64,000 nt of DNA from Teratosphaeria epicoccoides (lineage: Eukaryota > Ascomycota > Dothideomycetes > Mycosphaerellales > Teratosphaeriaceae): NCBI GenBank assembly GCA_021401465.1, contig JADDMT010000070.1, forward strand, positions 62,001-126,000, read 5' to 3'. Shown one piece after another: positions 21,901 to 31,417 of this stretch (positions are counted from its first letter, which is position 1; every line of letters starts with the position of its first letter). Under the pieces are notes generated by a model. The model worked only from the letters and a program-made list of their open reading frames with translations. It ran no database searches and was not told the DNA's origin. Both the position numbers and the translations under genes were made by a program.

Positions 21901-22316
21901 CGTGCACCGCGAATTGAGGGCTTGTCGATCGCACCTGCTGTCGCCGGCTCCTCCTTGACCTTGGAGCGAGCGCGGTCCTTCGGCTTCTTGACTTCTGCGA
22001 ATTGTGACACATTGCCCTGCGTGATCTTGTCGACGGTGCTGGTGATGTCGCCATCGCTCTCTTGCAGCGCAAACACGAGATCTGTATCGGTCCAGTCTGG
22101 GAACATGTCCCTCAGCATGCCGAGCTCTGCAGCATACTTTTTCTTCATCTCGCCCAGCTCGCCTTGGTCGTCGAGTGACTCCTCCGCCAACGGCGCGTCA
22201 AGGCTGCCATTGGCCGCTTTTCGACCGCCGCGCGGACCGCCTCTGTGACCGCCCCTGCCCCTCGTGGTGCTCCTGCCTCTGGTGCTCGGAGGCCGTTGTG
22301 TGTCGAGTTCCGACAT
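18942..22316 (-). CDS. DEF1: Def1-like RNA polymerase II degradation factor, CUE domain protein
   Basis: Single-exon gene of 1124 residues. The N-terminus is an Arg/Gly-rich tract (RGRSTTRGRGGHRGGPRGGR), followed by a CUE ubiquitin-binding domain at about 58-105 (LGMLRDMFPDWTDTDLVFAL, then ESDGDITSTVDKITQGNVSQF). A second RGG tract lies near 135-175. The remainder is long and low in complexity, Pro/Ala-rich and then Gln/Gly/Tyr-rich. This is the layout of Def1, which in yeast links stalled RNA polymerase II to ubiquitin ligases for degradation after DNA damage. In yeast Def1 is processed by the proteasome to release an N-terminal fragment. A compact conserved-looking island (ALKDSFIAAKDESERRAII, then LHNEAREWYLNAIFAVEQ) sits in the middle. 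A GCAGGT hexamer repeat near 21330-21360 encodes a PAPAPAPA run. The paralogous possibility is another CUE/RGG protein, but order and length favour Def1. Confidence 0.86.
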   Translation of the reverse strand: MSELDTQRPPSTRGRSTTRGRGGHRGGPRGGRKAANGSLDAPLAEESLDDQGELGEMKKKYAAELGMLRDMFPDWTDTDLVFALQESDGDITSTVDKITQGNVSQFAEVKKPKDRARSKVKEEPATAGAIDKPSIRGARGRGGLEGARGGRGRGADRGRGGFRGGRGGHATTNGTIKDSAATSIPTTESTAWDSATTAETANGGWDSAAPDTAKEVNVDASQGQGSWGLAVPEDTTPAATSESMKSTLIPEGGVKKSWASIFAQPKPPSAPPQQAAVPIQHAAQEQAPPVSQEVPEAIKEQESQPALAAQDLPPAVEVLPPAPAPAPAPAGPSQEPAPQIETPSALKEAENISLAPPGAPHTEENVEHLPDESHGPATQTVASTTGSVDTRNLTPLPGQQPPIGSRPPMGGYAASAHRAAGGAVRSASFQRKLQLQEQQEAVVLPGHNAMERAAVQFGSMGLNGEPGPDVDEDREEPETQQALQHSPPAQPRASLPPAPKQAQDTATSDSLPTPKQAPGLPPASQLNHQQMQEATIAPGLAQDQDQMNPNYNQYGRYGQPATQQDSGAQQKPYDSFGHQAAQPNQFDQYGSQQAHQQGQQNHAGSFGGLSSASNDYSQYYTANDQHRNAYNQYYGGAGYGPQDTRAHQQQHNQHDASGFGQQRSASGFNAGPNESAYGNQVHQQVSNPSFKALKDSFIAAKDESERRAIIKEMGKLALHNEAREWYLNAIFAVEQAARRPSKRTPNKLPPPPSSSGRNPSWSELLGLDQADATIQPVQPRRAPSKQRDVSDQWKRKDRDSPALVSRLPKIYLNNAFSNVPAQAQSRFGEAPGSGQNTPNPIASGQQQQQQPLAPASQQPQQHSMHQQQAPGHQQQSAGAYGYPYGHPYYQSPYQQAYQNQFGGYSQGAGGAGGYGGGYPSKAGGMYGGGPSGYGMGSHSSYDQHSASPANAVAFGQNQGSSQRSASGISSGLGGGLDEYGRGSTQPNSHQSSAFGMNDPFARTASGFGGQGGYQQQSMAGPDDSLKPFDTSKTGPSPALGQPGRPGSAANSAQGSTQSGLPPPQSQHSGFGGYPGNQYGGFGGLGGHQQGAGQGAYGSAYGAGGFSQYGSYGSRGGWGSNYGTH

Positions 22317-22945
22317 TGTGATGTGTGAGATATGGGCCCGCCGGTGGGACCGTTTCTGTGAAGAGTGGTGGAAGGCGTCGCAGGGTCAGTGCAACCACGG
22401 AAGGTTTGGGTGTTTCGATCAGTGGGCAAACACTGGCAGTTGCGGATTGCGCTTCTTCGTCACCAGGATTGGAGGTCCTTGGAGTCGCGTATCTGCAAGG
22501 AGAACAATCGTCAGTGAGTCTGTGTAGGACGCCAGTCTCCTTGCGCTGGTGAGCTGGCGATCAACACGGTCTAGGAGGTAGCGGCAAGAATTTGTTGGAG
22601 TCGCATGCGAGAGATCATGAAACCAGCGTCGGGGGAGTAGAGCGGAACGTATGATATGCTGCTAAGCGAAAGTCTAAACTCGTCTAGGCTACATGTGTTT
22701 TCCCCCCAAGACATCGAGTTCTTCAATACAGATGCAAGCCGCACAGGACAACAACAGCAAGAACAGCAACAACAATAACAACAACATGCGTCGATATCAT
22801 CACCATTTGCACAGCTCAGACTGCTTATTAGGTTGGCGTATTAATTGCTAACTTTGCTCTGCTTTGTACCGCTTATCGCACTCCTGCTGTATCTTCCCCT
22901 ATATCCAGGCACTGCACTGCGTTAACCTGTGAGTTCAATCTCGAC
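22317..22945. promoter_or_regulatory. Presumed DEF1 5' region
   Basis: Upstream of the DEF1-like start, with no ORF supported. It contains a CAA/CAG-rich simple repeat (about 22738-22787) and a pyrimidine-rich leader. Promoter function is inferred from position only. Confidence 0.4.
22738..22787. repeat. CAA/CAG-rich microsatellite-like tract
   Basis: About 50 bp of imperfect CAA and CAG triplets, including CAGCAACAACAATAACAAC, upstream of the DEF1-like gene and outside any supported coding region. Confidence 0.7.
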
Positions 22946-25310
22946 ATGGCTTTGCAACTGCCCGACGCGCCCAACCAAGCAGCCGCACAGCAGCCATATC
23001 TGCTTGAACAGCGTTTCCCGGCACCAAGAGGCAGCAACCCATCGACACCGCTCGCACCTGCAGAGCCGCACTGAAGTGCTCGAAGTCCCACATCCGATGT
23101 GGCACTCACGAACTGCGCTCCAGAATGCCAGCCAAGTTTGGCCTATATATCTCGATTGAGCCAAATCCTCAATGTCCTTGCTCCGTCCTGGGGTTGAGAC
23201 TTTTTGCGAACCCTGGCGACAGGAACTCGCAGATGGCCGAATTCGTAGAACGTCGGATGTCAGCAGTCTATACATTCGAGGCTGTAGGTGCCAAAGTGGA
23301 CCTGCCGCTGGCCGGCCCTTTCAACTTCTCGCGCCAGCTTCGCGATGTACGTTTTTGGTCTTTGGCCGATGCTGAAGTCGACTTCGGTGGCAAGCTTCCG
23401 GATTTCGATTACCCAGAGGTTCACGCGAGAGAGGTGTTCTCCTGAAAAGGCCAATCTTTTGCTAAATGTGCGTTGGGTCGCCCTACGCATGGCATTTACG
23501 ATGAGGCTGAAAATGCCTCAGGAACATTCGCCGCGATCTGTCGCGCTATGGAAGCTGGCCCCACGCTATATGCCGTCACGGTACCTGCCAAGAACAGCCG
23601 CGGCCCATTTGTGCTTGGGACATACTGGCCATTCTTTGCCTCGGCCGTCTCCTAGCCAACCTCCATACTCTGCATGGATCAAGCCAACCTCGGACTTCAA
23701 CGATACAGAGCCGAAAGCGACTCAAAGCTTCACCGACAACCATTACGAGGTTGATGGTGTCTATGCCAAGAAGGCTTTGGCTGTGAGAGATGCTGAGCGT
23801 GGTCCCACTCAAACTCGCCCTGGTAAGGAGTTGGGGGTATGTGGAGGAGCCGAAGAAGGCTGGTACTGCGGAGAACGTCAATATCATCTCACAGCCCCTT
23901 AGCATTGCGTCTCTCAATTGTTGTACTCGGTTTTTGGATGCTCGCGAGTACATCCTCAACGTGCCCATTGCCAACGGAAAAGAGCACGATTTCAGCAAGA
24001 CGCAGCTGTATCGAAGCTACAGCTGCCTCCACAAGTGCGACTTCATCGCAGTTTTCAGCAATCCCGGGTACTACGATGTGCTCGTGAAGACCGATCTGCC
24101 TGCTAGCGCAGAAGCTGGAGATTTCGAAGAGGCTTTGCCAAAGACCGGAGAGCCTGTGACGATCGGCGTTATGTTAGATCCAGCGATTGGCAACGAAAGC
24201 TGGACAGGCAAGGTCGTTTCCGTCCCGCCAGGGTATACTGGCTGCAATGTTGTCGGGCATGCGAAACATCCGCCGACTGTGTCACGTCGCGTGCATGGCA
24301 GTCAGTCTTCGACAGTGTCGACCTGTACTTGAGTCATTTCGAGCCTCTATAGATCTGCAAGAGCAGCAGATCCTTGAGCTCTTGCTATGCCCGTCGCCGT
24401 CGCCAATGCGGAACTTCTCTGGCGCCTTCTCCTCGCCCACAACAACTATGGTTTTCAGCACAATACTGGTTCGAGCGATCTGCCAACAAATTGGCGTCAG
24501 ACGGTGGACGCCAAATGTACTAAGCGCTCTTTAAATCCTGAGCAGCGCCAGGCAGTCCTCAGTCACTTTGAGAACGTTTTCACATTGTGCGGAGGTCTCC
24601 CTGGCACTGGCAAATCTACGCTTGTCGATGTGCTCCTCGAGTTGGAAGAGATCTTCAGGCACTAGTACTGGGTCTGCTGTGACAGCAACAAGGCAGTCAA
24701 CGTTCTGGCCGACAAGGTCTGCAAGCGCAAGTGCGACAAGCACCAGATCGCTTCGTACGCGTCCGTCCAATACTCGAGGAAGGTTTGTGCCCAAGGATGC
24801 CCCCAGTCAGCTTCTGCTGACACTTTCCAACTTCACCGTCAAGCCTTCTGGTCAGAATGCTGGCAAGCCTGTCCTCATGTCTCCGGGGCGAACAATCTAT
24901 CGTAGGATGGCCGCCCTGCATAGCGGCAGTCTAGGCGGTATGCGCTGGTAAAAGGAGAAGGACGATCTCGCTGCTTTGCTGACGCGATTGATGCCATCAC
25001 GAAGCCTCAAGAAGAGCATGATCTGTCGTTTGACAAGCGACAGGAGGAGGAGAAGCAAGTCCCCAAGGACTTCATTGACACTCTCCGAACGATGCAGAGG
25101 AAATATGTCTTGGCATCTTAGGCCATCTTCACAACTGCGGCCCGACCTAAGATGCCAAGACATACTCGTGGTCGCGCCTTCCCTCTTGCAAACTGCACGT
25201 ACCATATCTTACTTTCGAATGCTTCGCGCCCTTCGTACAGACCGATTGGTCGCATCAAGTTCTAACTACAAATCCAACACAAAGCCGATCCAGATAGATG
25301 CTACGTAGAG
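22946..25310 (+). pseudogene. Decayed superfamily 1 (UPF1-like) helicase gene
   Basis: A chain of plus-strand frames interrupted by stops and frameshifts looks like one dead gene. It opens with MALQLPDAPNQAAAQQPYLL (22946) and passes through protein-like pieces at about 23125-23445, 23473-23655 and 23790-24332. The diagnostic part begins near 24520: the Q-motif-like LNPEQRQAVLSHFENVFTL and Walker A GGLPGTGKST (about 24590-24620). An in-frame TAG (24663-24665) follows, then, still in frame, CDSNKAVNVLADKVCKRK, the place of motif Ia in UPF1/DNA2-type helicases. Further on, the same frame has KDFIDTLRTMQRKYVLAS, a TAG, then AIFTTAARPK, as in the helicase segment before motif II. Motif II itself and everything beyond it are missing. 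The Walker A is intact except for Leu in place of the usual Pro (GGLPGTGKS). Function is certainly lost. Confidence 0.6.
25104..25164. repeat. Perfect 19-bp inverted repeat with 23-nt loop
   Basis: The left arm is 25104-25122 (TATGTCTTGGCATCTTAGG) and the right arm 25146-25164 is its exact reverse complement. Both lie inside the helicase pseudogene. Transcribed, it would fold into a long uninterrupted stem. The left arm contains the premature TAG of the helicase frame. Confidence 0.95.
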
Positions 25311-25861
25311 TATGCCTAGTCAAACGTCATCCCACGTGGTCCTACATCGACTCTTGGCATTAAGGAATAGAACTTCATCTGTTCCGTTCTGCTTCTTCTC
25401 TCTTCTCTGATCAGGTCTTATCCGGCAAAAGCTCTGCGGTACGCCAATGTTCTCGTCGTTCGCATCTCGTGCCAGTCTCTGCTGATTTTTGTTTTGCGTC
25501 CGCCAGCTGTCACCTGCCATCATTTAGGGGCTTGCTCCGCTTGCACCCGTTTGACTTCTAGCACCCAGGACCTTTCACTCACGACTTGCATTCGAGCCGC
25601 TTTAATTTTCTCGTCTACCCGAGAACAATAAGACCATCAATTTGTCCAGAGGGGCTCTGCCCATACCTGGGATCTCACATCAGAGCCGTCAATAGCTCTG
25701 TGTCCCTGGACGCCTGTCAACCATTCAGCCATACATCCCAGAGAGGGCTCTGCCCTTACATGTGAACAACAAATCACGATCGTCGATCTCTCTCGCCTCG
25801 CTCAGCTCTCTTTAATCAACTGGATCCATTTCAGTACTGCACCAGCTAAACATCGACAACG
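25311..25861. promoter_or_regulatory. Pyrimidine-rich upstream region with a short direct repeat
   Basis: No ORF supported. It contains two copies of a GGGCTCTGCCC element (about 25650 and 25745) and long CT-rich stretches ending shortly before an ATG at 25862. That resembles the 5' region of an expressed fungal gene, but no intact gene follows clearly. Confidence 0.35.
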
Positions 25862-26319
25862 ATGCCCGCCGAAGTCAAGGCCATGTCCACTCCGGAGACC
25901 TCCACTGTAAGATCGTTCCTTCTGGCATCGACTCCTGGTTCTTCGTATAAGGAACCACTGAAGGTGTCAGTTCTGAGAAGGTTCCGACCTTGAGGCGATC
26001 TGCTCGTGCTGCTAGATCAATCGTCCAGCAACAAGTCGACGCCAGTGCGAAGAGCAGTGCGGAGGACGATGATGCCGTGGCGAACGGCAGAAAGCGCAGA
26101 CGGCCGGCTACAATAAAGCTGGTGCGCGTAGACCTGCTGTCAAGCGCCAGAAGGTGCAAGGTTTGGACGCAACACGACTGCCAAGAAGCTGCGCAGTTGC
26201 CAAAAGTTGTCGCTCGAGTCAGGAAGGCAAACCACCTGGACTGCAGTCACTGCACCAATATTGACACGTCATGCTCCCTCCTTGTCCTGACTGTAATGCA
26301 CCACATTTTCCTACACTGA
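25862..26319 (+). CDS. Doubtful small nuclear-type protein
   Basis: An ATG in good context (ACAACGATG) opens a 43-codon frame beginning MPAEVKAMSTPETST and ending at 25993. A possible donor GTAAGA follows the 15th codon. A second frame covering 25990-26319 encodes a basic stretch with TLRRSARAARSIVQQQ and GRKRRRP, of the kind seen in fungal nuclear proteins. I could not join the two with a clean splice that preserves frame, so this may be a spliced gene with an exon I misread, a broken gene, or noise. No family is recognised. Confidence 0.25.
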
Positions 26320-26500
26320 CCATCGCTGACCGGCGGTCCACTCGAGCAATGAAGTCGACACCGATGACCGTTGAAGTGACGTAGAGGTTAGTCACCACGA
26401 CTTGTTGACCCTGCTACCCCCTACCTCCGTTTCACGGTGGTCGCAAGAGCGTTGTCACAAACGACTACATCTCACCTGCCGCGACCTTCCGACTCGCAAC

Positions 26501-27943
26501 ATGCTTGCCCGATATATTCAATCCAGAATGAAGGGCTCAGCAGTTGTACAAGGCTTCAAGTCACTCGCGGCAGCCATGCATCCCCAGTTACCACTCACAT
26601 CAAAGGAATCAAATCGGCTCCTCAATGCCCTCACTGGCTCTTTCCGCAAGCATTTGGATGAGGTGCATCCGCCCAAAGCTGCGGAGGATGGCAAGCACAT
26701 AAGTGCCAATGGCCCATGTGCGACGAGCAAGCCCAGTCAACATGCAATGCATTCTTCTGCAGCTTTAGCCGACAAACATCTGGCCTCAGTGCTTACTAAT
26801 CCGTTGCTGGCTAAGGGACAGCATGCTGTCAAAACGCCGGAGCAGGAATACGCCAGTGCCAAATTCGAGCTGCAAAAGAACCCAGCCAAAGACCCTATTA
26901 CGTTGCTGGAGGATTACCAGGAGAGAGGCGCGGCGACAGTCGCCATCGCTAAGCTGTGTTTGACAGTGTTCAAGGATTCGATCGAGTCTCTACCTAAGGC
27001 CATTCAACAAAAGGAGATCCTGCAAACGCAACCAGGCCGTCGCACTTTACTTTGGCTGTGTGAGAATGAAAGATTCAAGGAGAAGGCGGTTGCGGACGAC
27101 CGCGAATTGTTATACGCACTCGTGACCTTCCTGATGAAAGAGGGTCTTGAACAGTACATCTGGAATTTGCTACATGTGGACCTGTCTGACGATGAACAGC
27201 CTAGCAAGCGCCCCGCGAGCAATTCCGAGTTGAAGAACAAGCTCGAATCGTATCGCTGGAAAGGACGACTGCTAGCCCACATGGTTGCATATCAGGTCCA
27301 CGGCGATGACTCAAAACCCAATGGCCTGATTGACGCTATGGAAATGTTCCATAAAGCCTATGCCATCAGAAAAAACGCAAAAGATTTTATGCGATTCCTG
27401 CCACTTGGTCAAGCTTATGCCGTGCTCTCTCATGCACTCACCTCAAACCGTTACGACCGGAAAGGTATGATGCTTGATGCCGAACGGTACGAGCGCTATA
27501 TTGAAGAGATGCGAACATGTAATGACACCTCTTGGGCCGCCCATGATTTCTCCGTAGCCAAACATTGGCTTTGGCATCCCACAAAGCCGTCTGCCGATCG
27601 TATGCTATCTTATTATCGCAACATACAGACAAATATGGCATATTCGTGGCGAGGGGCGGCTTCGGACTTCAAGGCTCCTGCCACCACTGAAAAACTGCTC
27701 AATTTTTATTTCACACTTGTCCAGAGCATTGCTTTATTGAGGGCGGAAGGGCGTGAACGAGATGCACACTGGCTGATCTCCCTCGCCAGAGAGACCTATC
27801 CGGATCACGCGGCAAAGTATTTGGACAAACATCTTGAGAGACAACTTCGTGACTCCGCAAGTTTAGTTGGTACGAAAGCTGCTCAAGAGGAGGCTGATGC
27901 GCCTTCTACACCTGAGCGGGTGCCTTTCCCGACATTCGCCTGA
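26501..27943 (+). CDS. Conserved fungal mitochondrial-type protein, function unknown
   Basis: 480 residues in one exon. The start chosen is the first ATG (26501); the frame is open further upstream but without an ATG. The N-terminus (MLARYIQSRMKGSAVVQGFK) is basic, amphipathic and free of acids, as in mitochondrial targeting sequences. The body is mostly helical. It includes SFRKHLDEVHPP, HLASVLTNPLLAKG and a long C-terminal part with alternating hydrophobic and basic residues (LLYALVTFLMKEGLEQYIWN; AHWLISLARETYPDHAAKYL). This pattern resembles fungal proteins with helical hairpin repeats that act in mitochondrial gene expression, but I cannot place it in a named family. The role is therefore open; mitochondrial location is an inference from the N-terminus. 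Confidence 0.75.
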   Translation: MLARYIQSRMKGSAVVQGFKSLAAAMHPQLPLTSKESNRLLNALTGSFRKHLDEVHPPKAAEDGKHISANGPCATSKPSQHAMHSSAALADKHLASVLTNPLLAKGQHAVKTPEQEYASAKFELQKNPAKDPITLLEDYQERGAATVAIAKLCLTVFKDSIESLPKAIQQKEILQTQPGRRTLLWLCENERFKEKAVADDRELLYALVTFLMKEGLEQYIWNLLHVDLSDDEQPSKRPASNSELKNKLESYRWKGRLLAHMVAYQVHGDDSKPNGLIDAMEMFHKAYAIRKNAKDFMRFLPLGQAYAVLSHALTSNRYDRKGMMLDAERYERYIEEMRTCNDTSWAAHDFSVAKHWLWHPTKPSADRMLSYYRNIQTNMAYSWRGAASDFKAPATTEKLLNFYFTLVQSIALLRAEGRERDAHWLISLARETYPDHAAKYLDKHLERQLRDSASLVGTKAAQEEADAPSTPERVPFPTFA

Positions 27944-28924
27944 GTGAACAGCACAGACAATTCAGAGTACGGATGCGCGGCATGTTGTCGGCATTTCCTA
28001 CGGCATCTGCTGTCGTTTGATGTCTGTCAGGCTGAAAGTGAAGAGCAACATGATCCCGGTCACAACTCCTGGCTACACCGTCTCTACGCGCTGTACCACG
28101 ATGGCGCAGACGGTCCAAGTCCAACAGGCATGCCTTTCCTACCTTTCTGTCAACCTCGCCATTGCATGGGCGACCCTTGCTATTGTTGTGATGAAAGATT
28201 GGTAGGGCTTCGCAGCCTAAGTGACAATCACTACAAAGACAAGCGGATGATCCGCCGCTTCCAAGGCCTTGCTGTGGCGGAGCGACCGGAAGCTTGTCTA
28301 CAATTTCAAAGTGGCTACACGTCCGCGTGATGATGCCGATGTATGCACTTCGTTGCGCATGACTGAGGCGTCCCACACACATATGATGCTATAACTTCGC
28401 GAACCTGATCTAAGGAGCAGTCATATAGACTCGAAAATCACCAAAGTCGTCTCGGCAGCGTCGCCACAATACATCTGCAGGCCGCTTATGCCAGCGTTGC
28501 ACTTGTGAGCTTTGATTTACATCGAGGTGGGATGGAAAGTGCCCAAACCAATCGCTGATGCTGAGCACCACGCTTGCGAGACAGGAGGGTCATTGGCGAA
28601 CGACACACCGGCTGATTGTCAGATACGAAGCAAAGAACAGCGAGGTGTAAGCAACGCATGAACATTGGATGACAACCCACAGCCGTAGACTCAAGACTTC
28701 AACGTTAATTCGTGATCTATCGTCTACTGCCCATTGCAAAGCATGTTAACCTCCAAGCAACAAGCGCCACGAACCTCCATAAAAGATACATAAGCGCCGA
28801 GCCCTTCGTCACTTTGTCTCTCTGATGGGAACAGCCCCAGAAACACCCTTCTCTGCTTTGAGAAGGGCTCAAATGCAGTTCTATCCGCCATGTCAGCCGT
28901 ACTGCGTTGCACGTCCAACAACAT
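27944..28924. other. Convergent intergenic region
   Basis: Between convergent genes. Frames on both strands (27906-28382 minus, 27944-28330 plus) overlap each other and have no recognisable features. They are probably chance frames over the two 3' UTRs. Confidence 0.45.
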
Positions 28925-30484
28925 CTACTCAACTGCAACGGCAGAGCCCTGGTTGCCCTGCAGAAGCGGGTTGACACGCTCATCCTTCCACTCGAATTTG
29001 AAGTCCTCGCCAATCTCCTTCCTGATGGCAGACTTGACGGCCTCGAGGACATTCCTAAAGACGCCGAAGTTGGCTGGGCTATTCTCGTCTGTAATGCTAT
29101 TAGCCGTGTCCACACGCTGGTGTGAGTTGCACAACAATGAGGGCTTACCGTTGTCGCCGCCTTGGAAGACACCAGTCCTCACCAAGCATGTATTCCAGCC
29201 GTACATGTTGCCACCCACGATGTCAGATGCCGGGTTGTCACCAACCATGTAGACGTGCGAAGGCAGCTTCTCCTCGTCGTGGATAATCTCCATCCACGAC
29301 GCAATGACCTCGTCTGCGTATTTGTAGGTCGCCAGTTCGGGCTTGCCGTAGACGACACGTTCCAAGTCCTCGCCGGTCAAAGCCTTGTACATGGCCTCCA
29401 GTCCGATTCGAAAAGCTCCTTGAGACATACGCGGATAGGGGTGCTCAGTTGGGCAGAGCAAGTCACCCTGAGAGAAGTAAATGGGAATCCGCTCGGACAC
29501 CGGGTCCTTGGCGCGTGTGTGCAGGCGACCGTTCTGCGATTGCAGAAGATCCATGATGATTTGGATGTCCGTAGCATAGTCGCGAGAGTCAGAGAAGACC
29601 AAAATGGCCTCGATATTGCTCTGCGAGAAATCGCGTGGCCGAGACTCGGAGCGCTCCTGGGCAGTGAAGACACGGTACGGAGCTATGGTCGGGTCCCAGG
29701 CAACGATGTCGTTGGGTACGACGATGTCTCTGAATCCATAGTGCTCAGCGACCTCCCGGCACCTGTAGCCCTCGCCACCAACGACCAAGACGGTGTTGTA
29801 GTACTCAGCCAACGCACGCATGGGCGTGTGCGATTGAATGAACTGCTCGATGCTGATGGGCTGATGGAGGATTTTTGATAGCTGCTGAACACGGGCCTGC
29901 TCAGGCTTGCCAGAGCCGTTGGTAAGGAAGATATGTGGGATCTTGATTCCAAGCTCATTGTCTCCATTCAGAATCTCCAACGCCCTCCTACCCTCTGGGA
30001 TCAGACGGTCACCGTGGACCAAGACACCATCGATATCGAAGACAAAGGCCATGTCCTTGGCAGCGGTGACTTTGCCGCCAGAGAGGTCTTGAACCTGCGA
30101 GGCCAAGATCTCCCGCGTCGGTTGGATCGGCGGCATGCCAGGCCTTGTTGGCTTCTCACCTGTGTCATATGTCACTGAAGAGAGGCGTGATTGCCTCTTC
30201 GATCTTGGAATGGGAAGTGAGGCACCAAGTGAATTTCGGGAGCCTCTCCTGTCCTTCTGTGACGGAGAAAGCGAGAGTTGATGCATGTATGGTGAAGCAT
30301 CGGCGATACTAGATCTTGTCGCTGGGACCTCAATGGCTCCCGCGTCGTTCTGATCCGGAATGAGCATACCAACTGGACTGGTCCCAAGAGCTCCATGGCT
30401 CTCAGTGCTCTTCACCCTGCTCAAGTCCTTGGATTTGACAGGCTGAAGTGTTGCGCCCAATTCACTGTCCTCAAAAGCGGGCAT
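28925..30484 (-). CDS. CECR5/TIGR01456-type HAD-superfamily hydrolase
   Basis: Class IIA HAD hydrolase, the group related to human CECR5/HDHD5 and to fungal phosphatidyl synthases of mitochondria and cytosol. I read two exons, 30484-29149 and 29088-28925, giving 499 residues. Motif I is AFVFDIDGVLVHGD (about 144-157, nucleophile Asp and general acid Asp). Motif II is HIFLTNGSGKPEQ. Motif III lies around VVYGKPELATYKYADEV, and motif IV is YMVGDNPASDIVGGNMYGWN. The first 140 residues are Ser/Pro-rich and probably disordered. The 60-nt intron has a GTAAGC donor and TACAG acceptor, is a multiple of three, and has no stop, so the unspliced frame is also open. Splicing gives GGDNDENSPANFGVF, the family pattern, whereas retention inserts 20 residues. 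The substrate is unknown. Confidence 0.92.
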   Translation of the reverse strand: MPAFEDSELGATLQPVKSKDLSRVKSTESHGALGTSPVGMLIPDQNDAGAIEVPATRSSIADASPYMHQLSLSPSQKDRRGSRNSLGASLPIPRSKRQSRLSSVTYDTGEKPTRPGMPPIQPTREILASQVQDLSGGKVTAAKDMAFVFDIDGVLVHGDRLIPEGRRALEILNGDNELGIKIPHIFLTNGSGKPEQARVQQLSKILHQPISIEQFIQSHTPMRALAEYYNTVLVVGGEGYRCREVAEHYGFRDIVVPNDIVAWDPTIAPYRVFTAQERSESRPRDFSQSNIEAILVFSDSRDYATDIQIIMDLLQSQNGRLHTRAKDPVSERIPIYFSQGDLLCPTEHPYPRMSQGAFRIGLEAMYKALTGEDLERVVYGKPELATYKYADEVIASWMEIIHDEEKLPSHVYMVGDNPASDIVGGNMYGWNTCLVRTGVFQGGDNGKPSLLCNSHQRVDTANSITDENSPANFGVFRNVLEAVKSAIRKEIGEDFKFEWKDERVNPLLQGNQGSAVAVE

Positions 30485-31417
30485 TTTTGCTTTGTTGTTG
30501 TACTTGTTACAGTGGTAGCAATTGATGATGTGGAGTTGTGAGATGAGGCAAAGCTGAAAAATATGATAAAGGGCTTTAACAACCTAGAAAGTCAGGCAGG
30601 AGCTCAAGCTCGTGTCGTCACTAGAAAGATCAGGAAGCAACTCTCAGAGCCTTGAGTGTGAGGTAAGAGTGACAGGGGAGTCATGGAGCAAGGTCGTGGT
30701 GAGCGCGCGTATTGTATAGATTCGACCTTACCTCTCACCCTCCTGCGGTGAGTACAAATCCCTTTGCAGAGCCGACATGGCGTGCGTTAGCCAGCTTGCG
30801 CTCTGACAACGGCGTTCCCATTGTGACCAGCACAGATCATTCAACGAGAGTAGCACGGCAGACGTGTGACATCGCTGGCAAATGACGCCGGGCCCTGATG
30901 CATTGCCTGGGACGGTGGGCGTCTTGGCAGCCTTCACGTCGACCCGCTGGTCAGCCGCGCCCAATCATGACGCTGTCAGATGTGAGGATGGCTCCAGATA
31001 TTGTGGATGCCGCCGGACGAGTGAATGAAGCCGAGAAACTTGATGGGCCAGTCCGACAAGGAGCCGCCGCGCGGGATGGTCGGTATCCCGCGCCGCTGGG
31101 CGATATGACGTGAATTTCCTGGACGGTGCCTGGAGTTGCATGCAACCGTCTCCGCTCCTCGAGGCTCTTCGCAGGACGGCGGTCCTTCTCGCGCTCAACG
31201 TCGGAAATGATGTTGGGTTGTGACGTTACGCTGCTGACTGGGCAATGGAACAACATGTCAAAGGTCAGCGATGGCGCGCAAAGCTTGTTGCAGCGCGTAA
31301 CCGTTCGTCAAAACTGCCCCGAAGGATAGGTAGGCCGCATTTCTTTCTTCCACAAGTACGCAGTTGTCGACGGGAGCGAACCCGAAAGGCAAGGTCATTA
31401 ATACGGAAGCTGCAAAC
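30485..31417. promoter_or_regulatory. Divergent promoter region
   Basis: About 930 bp between the starts of the HAD hydrolase (minus) and the aldo-keto reductase (plus). No ORF with support. Promoter function is inferred from the divergent arrangement. Confidence 0.45.

Noticed and set aside
29162..29878. 238-codon plus-strand frame opposite the HAD hydrolase
   Set aside because: Lies wholly inside the hydrolase exon and is explained by its codon use.
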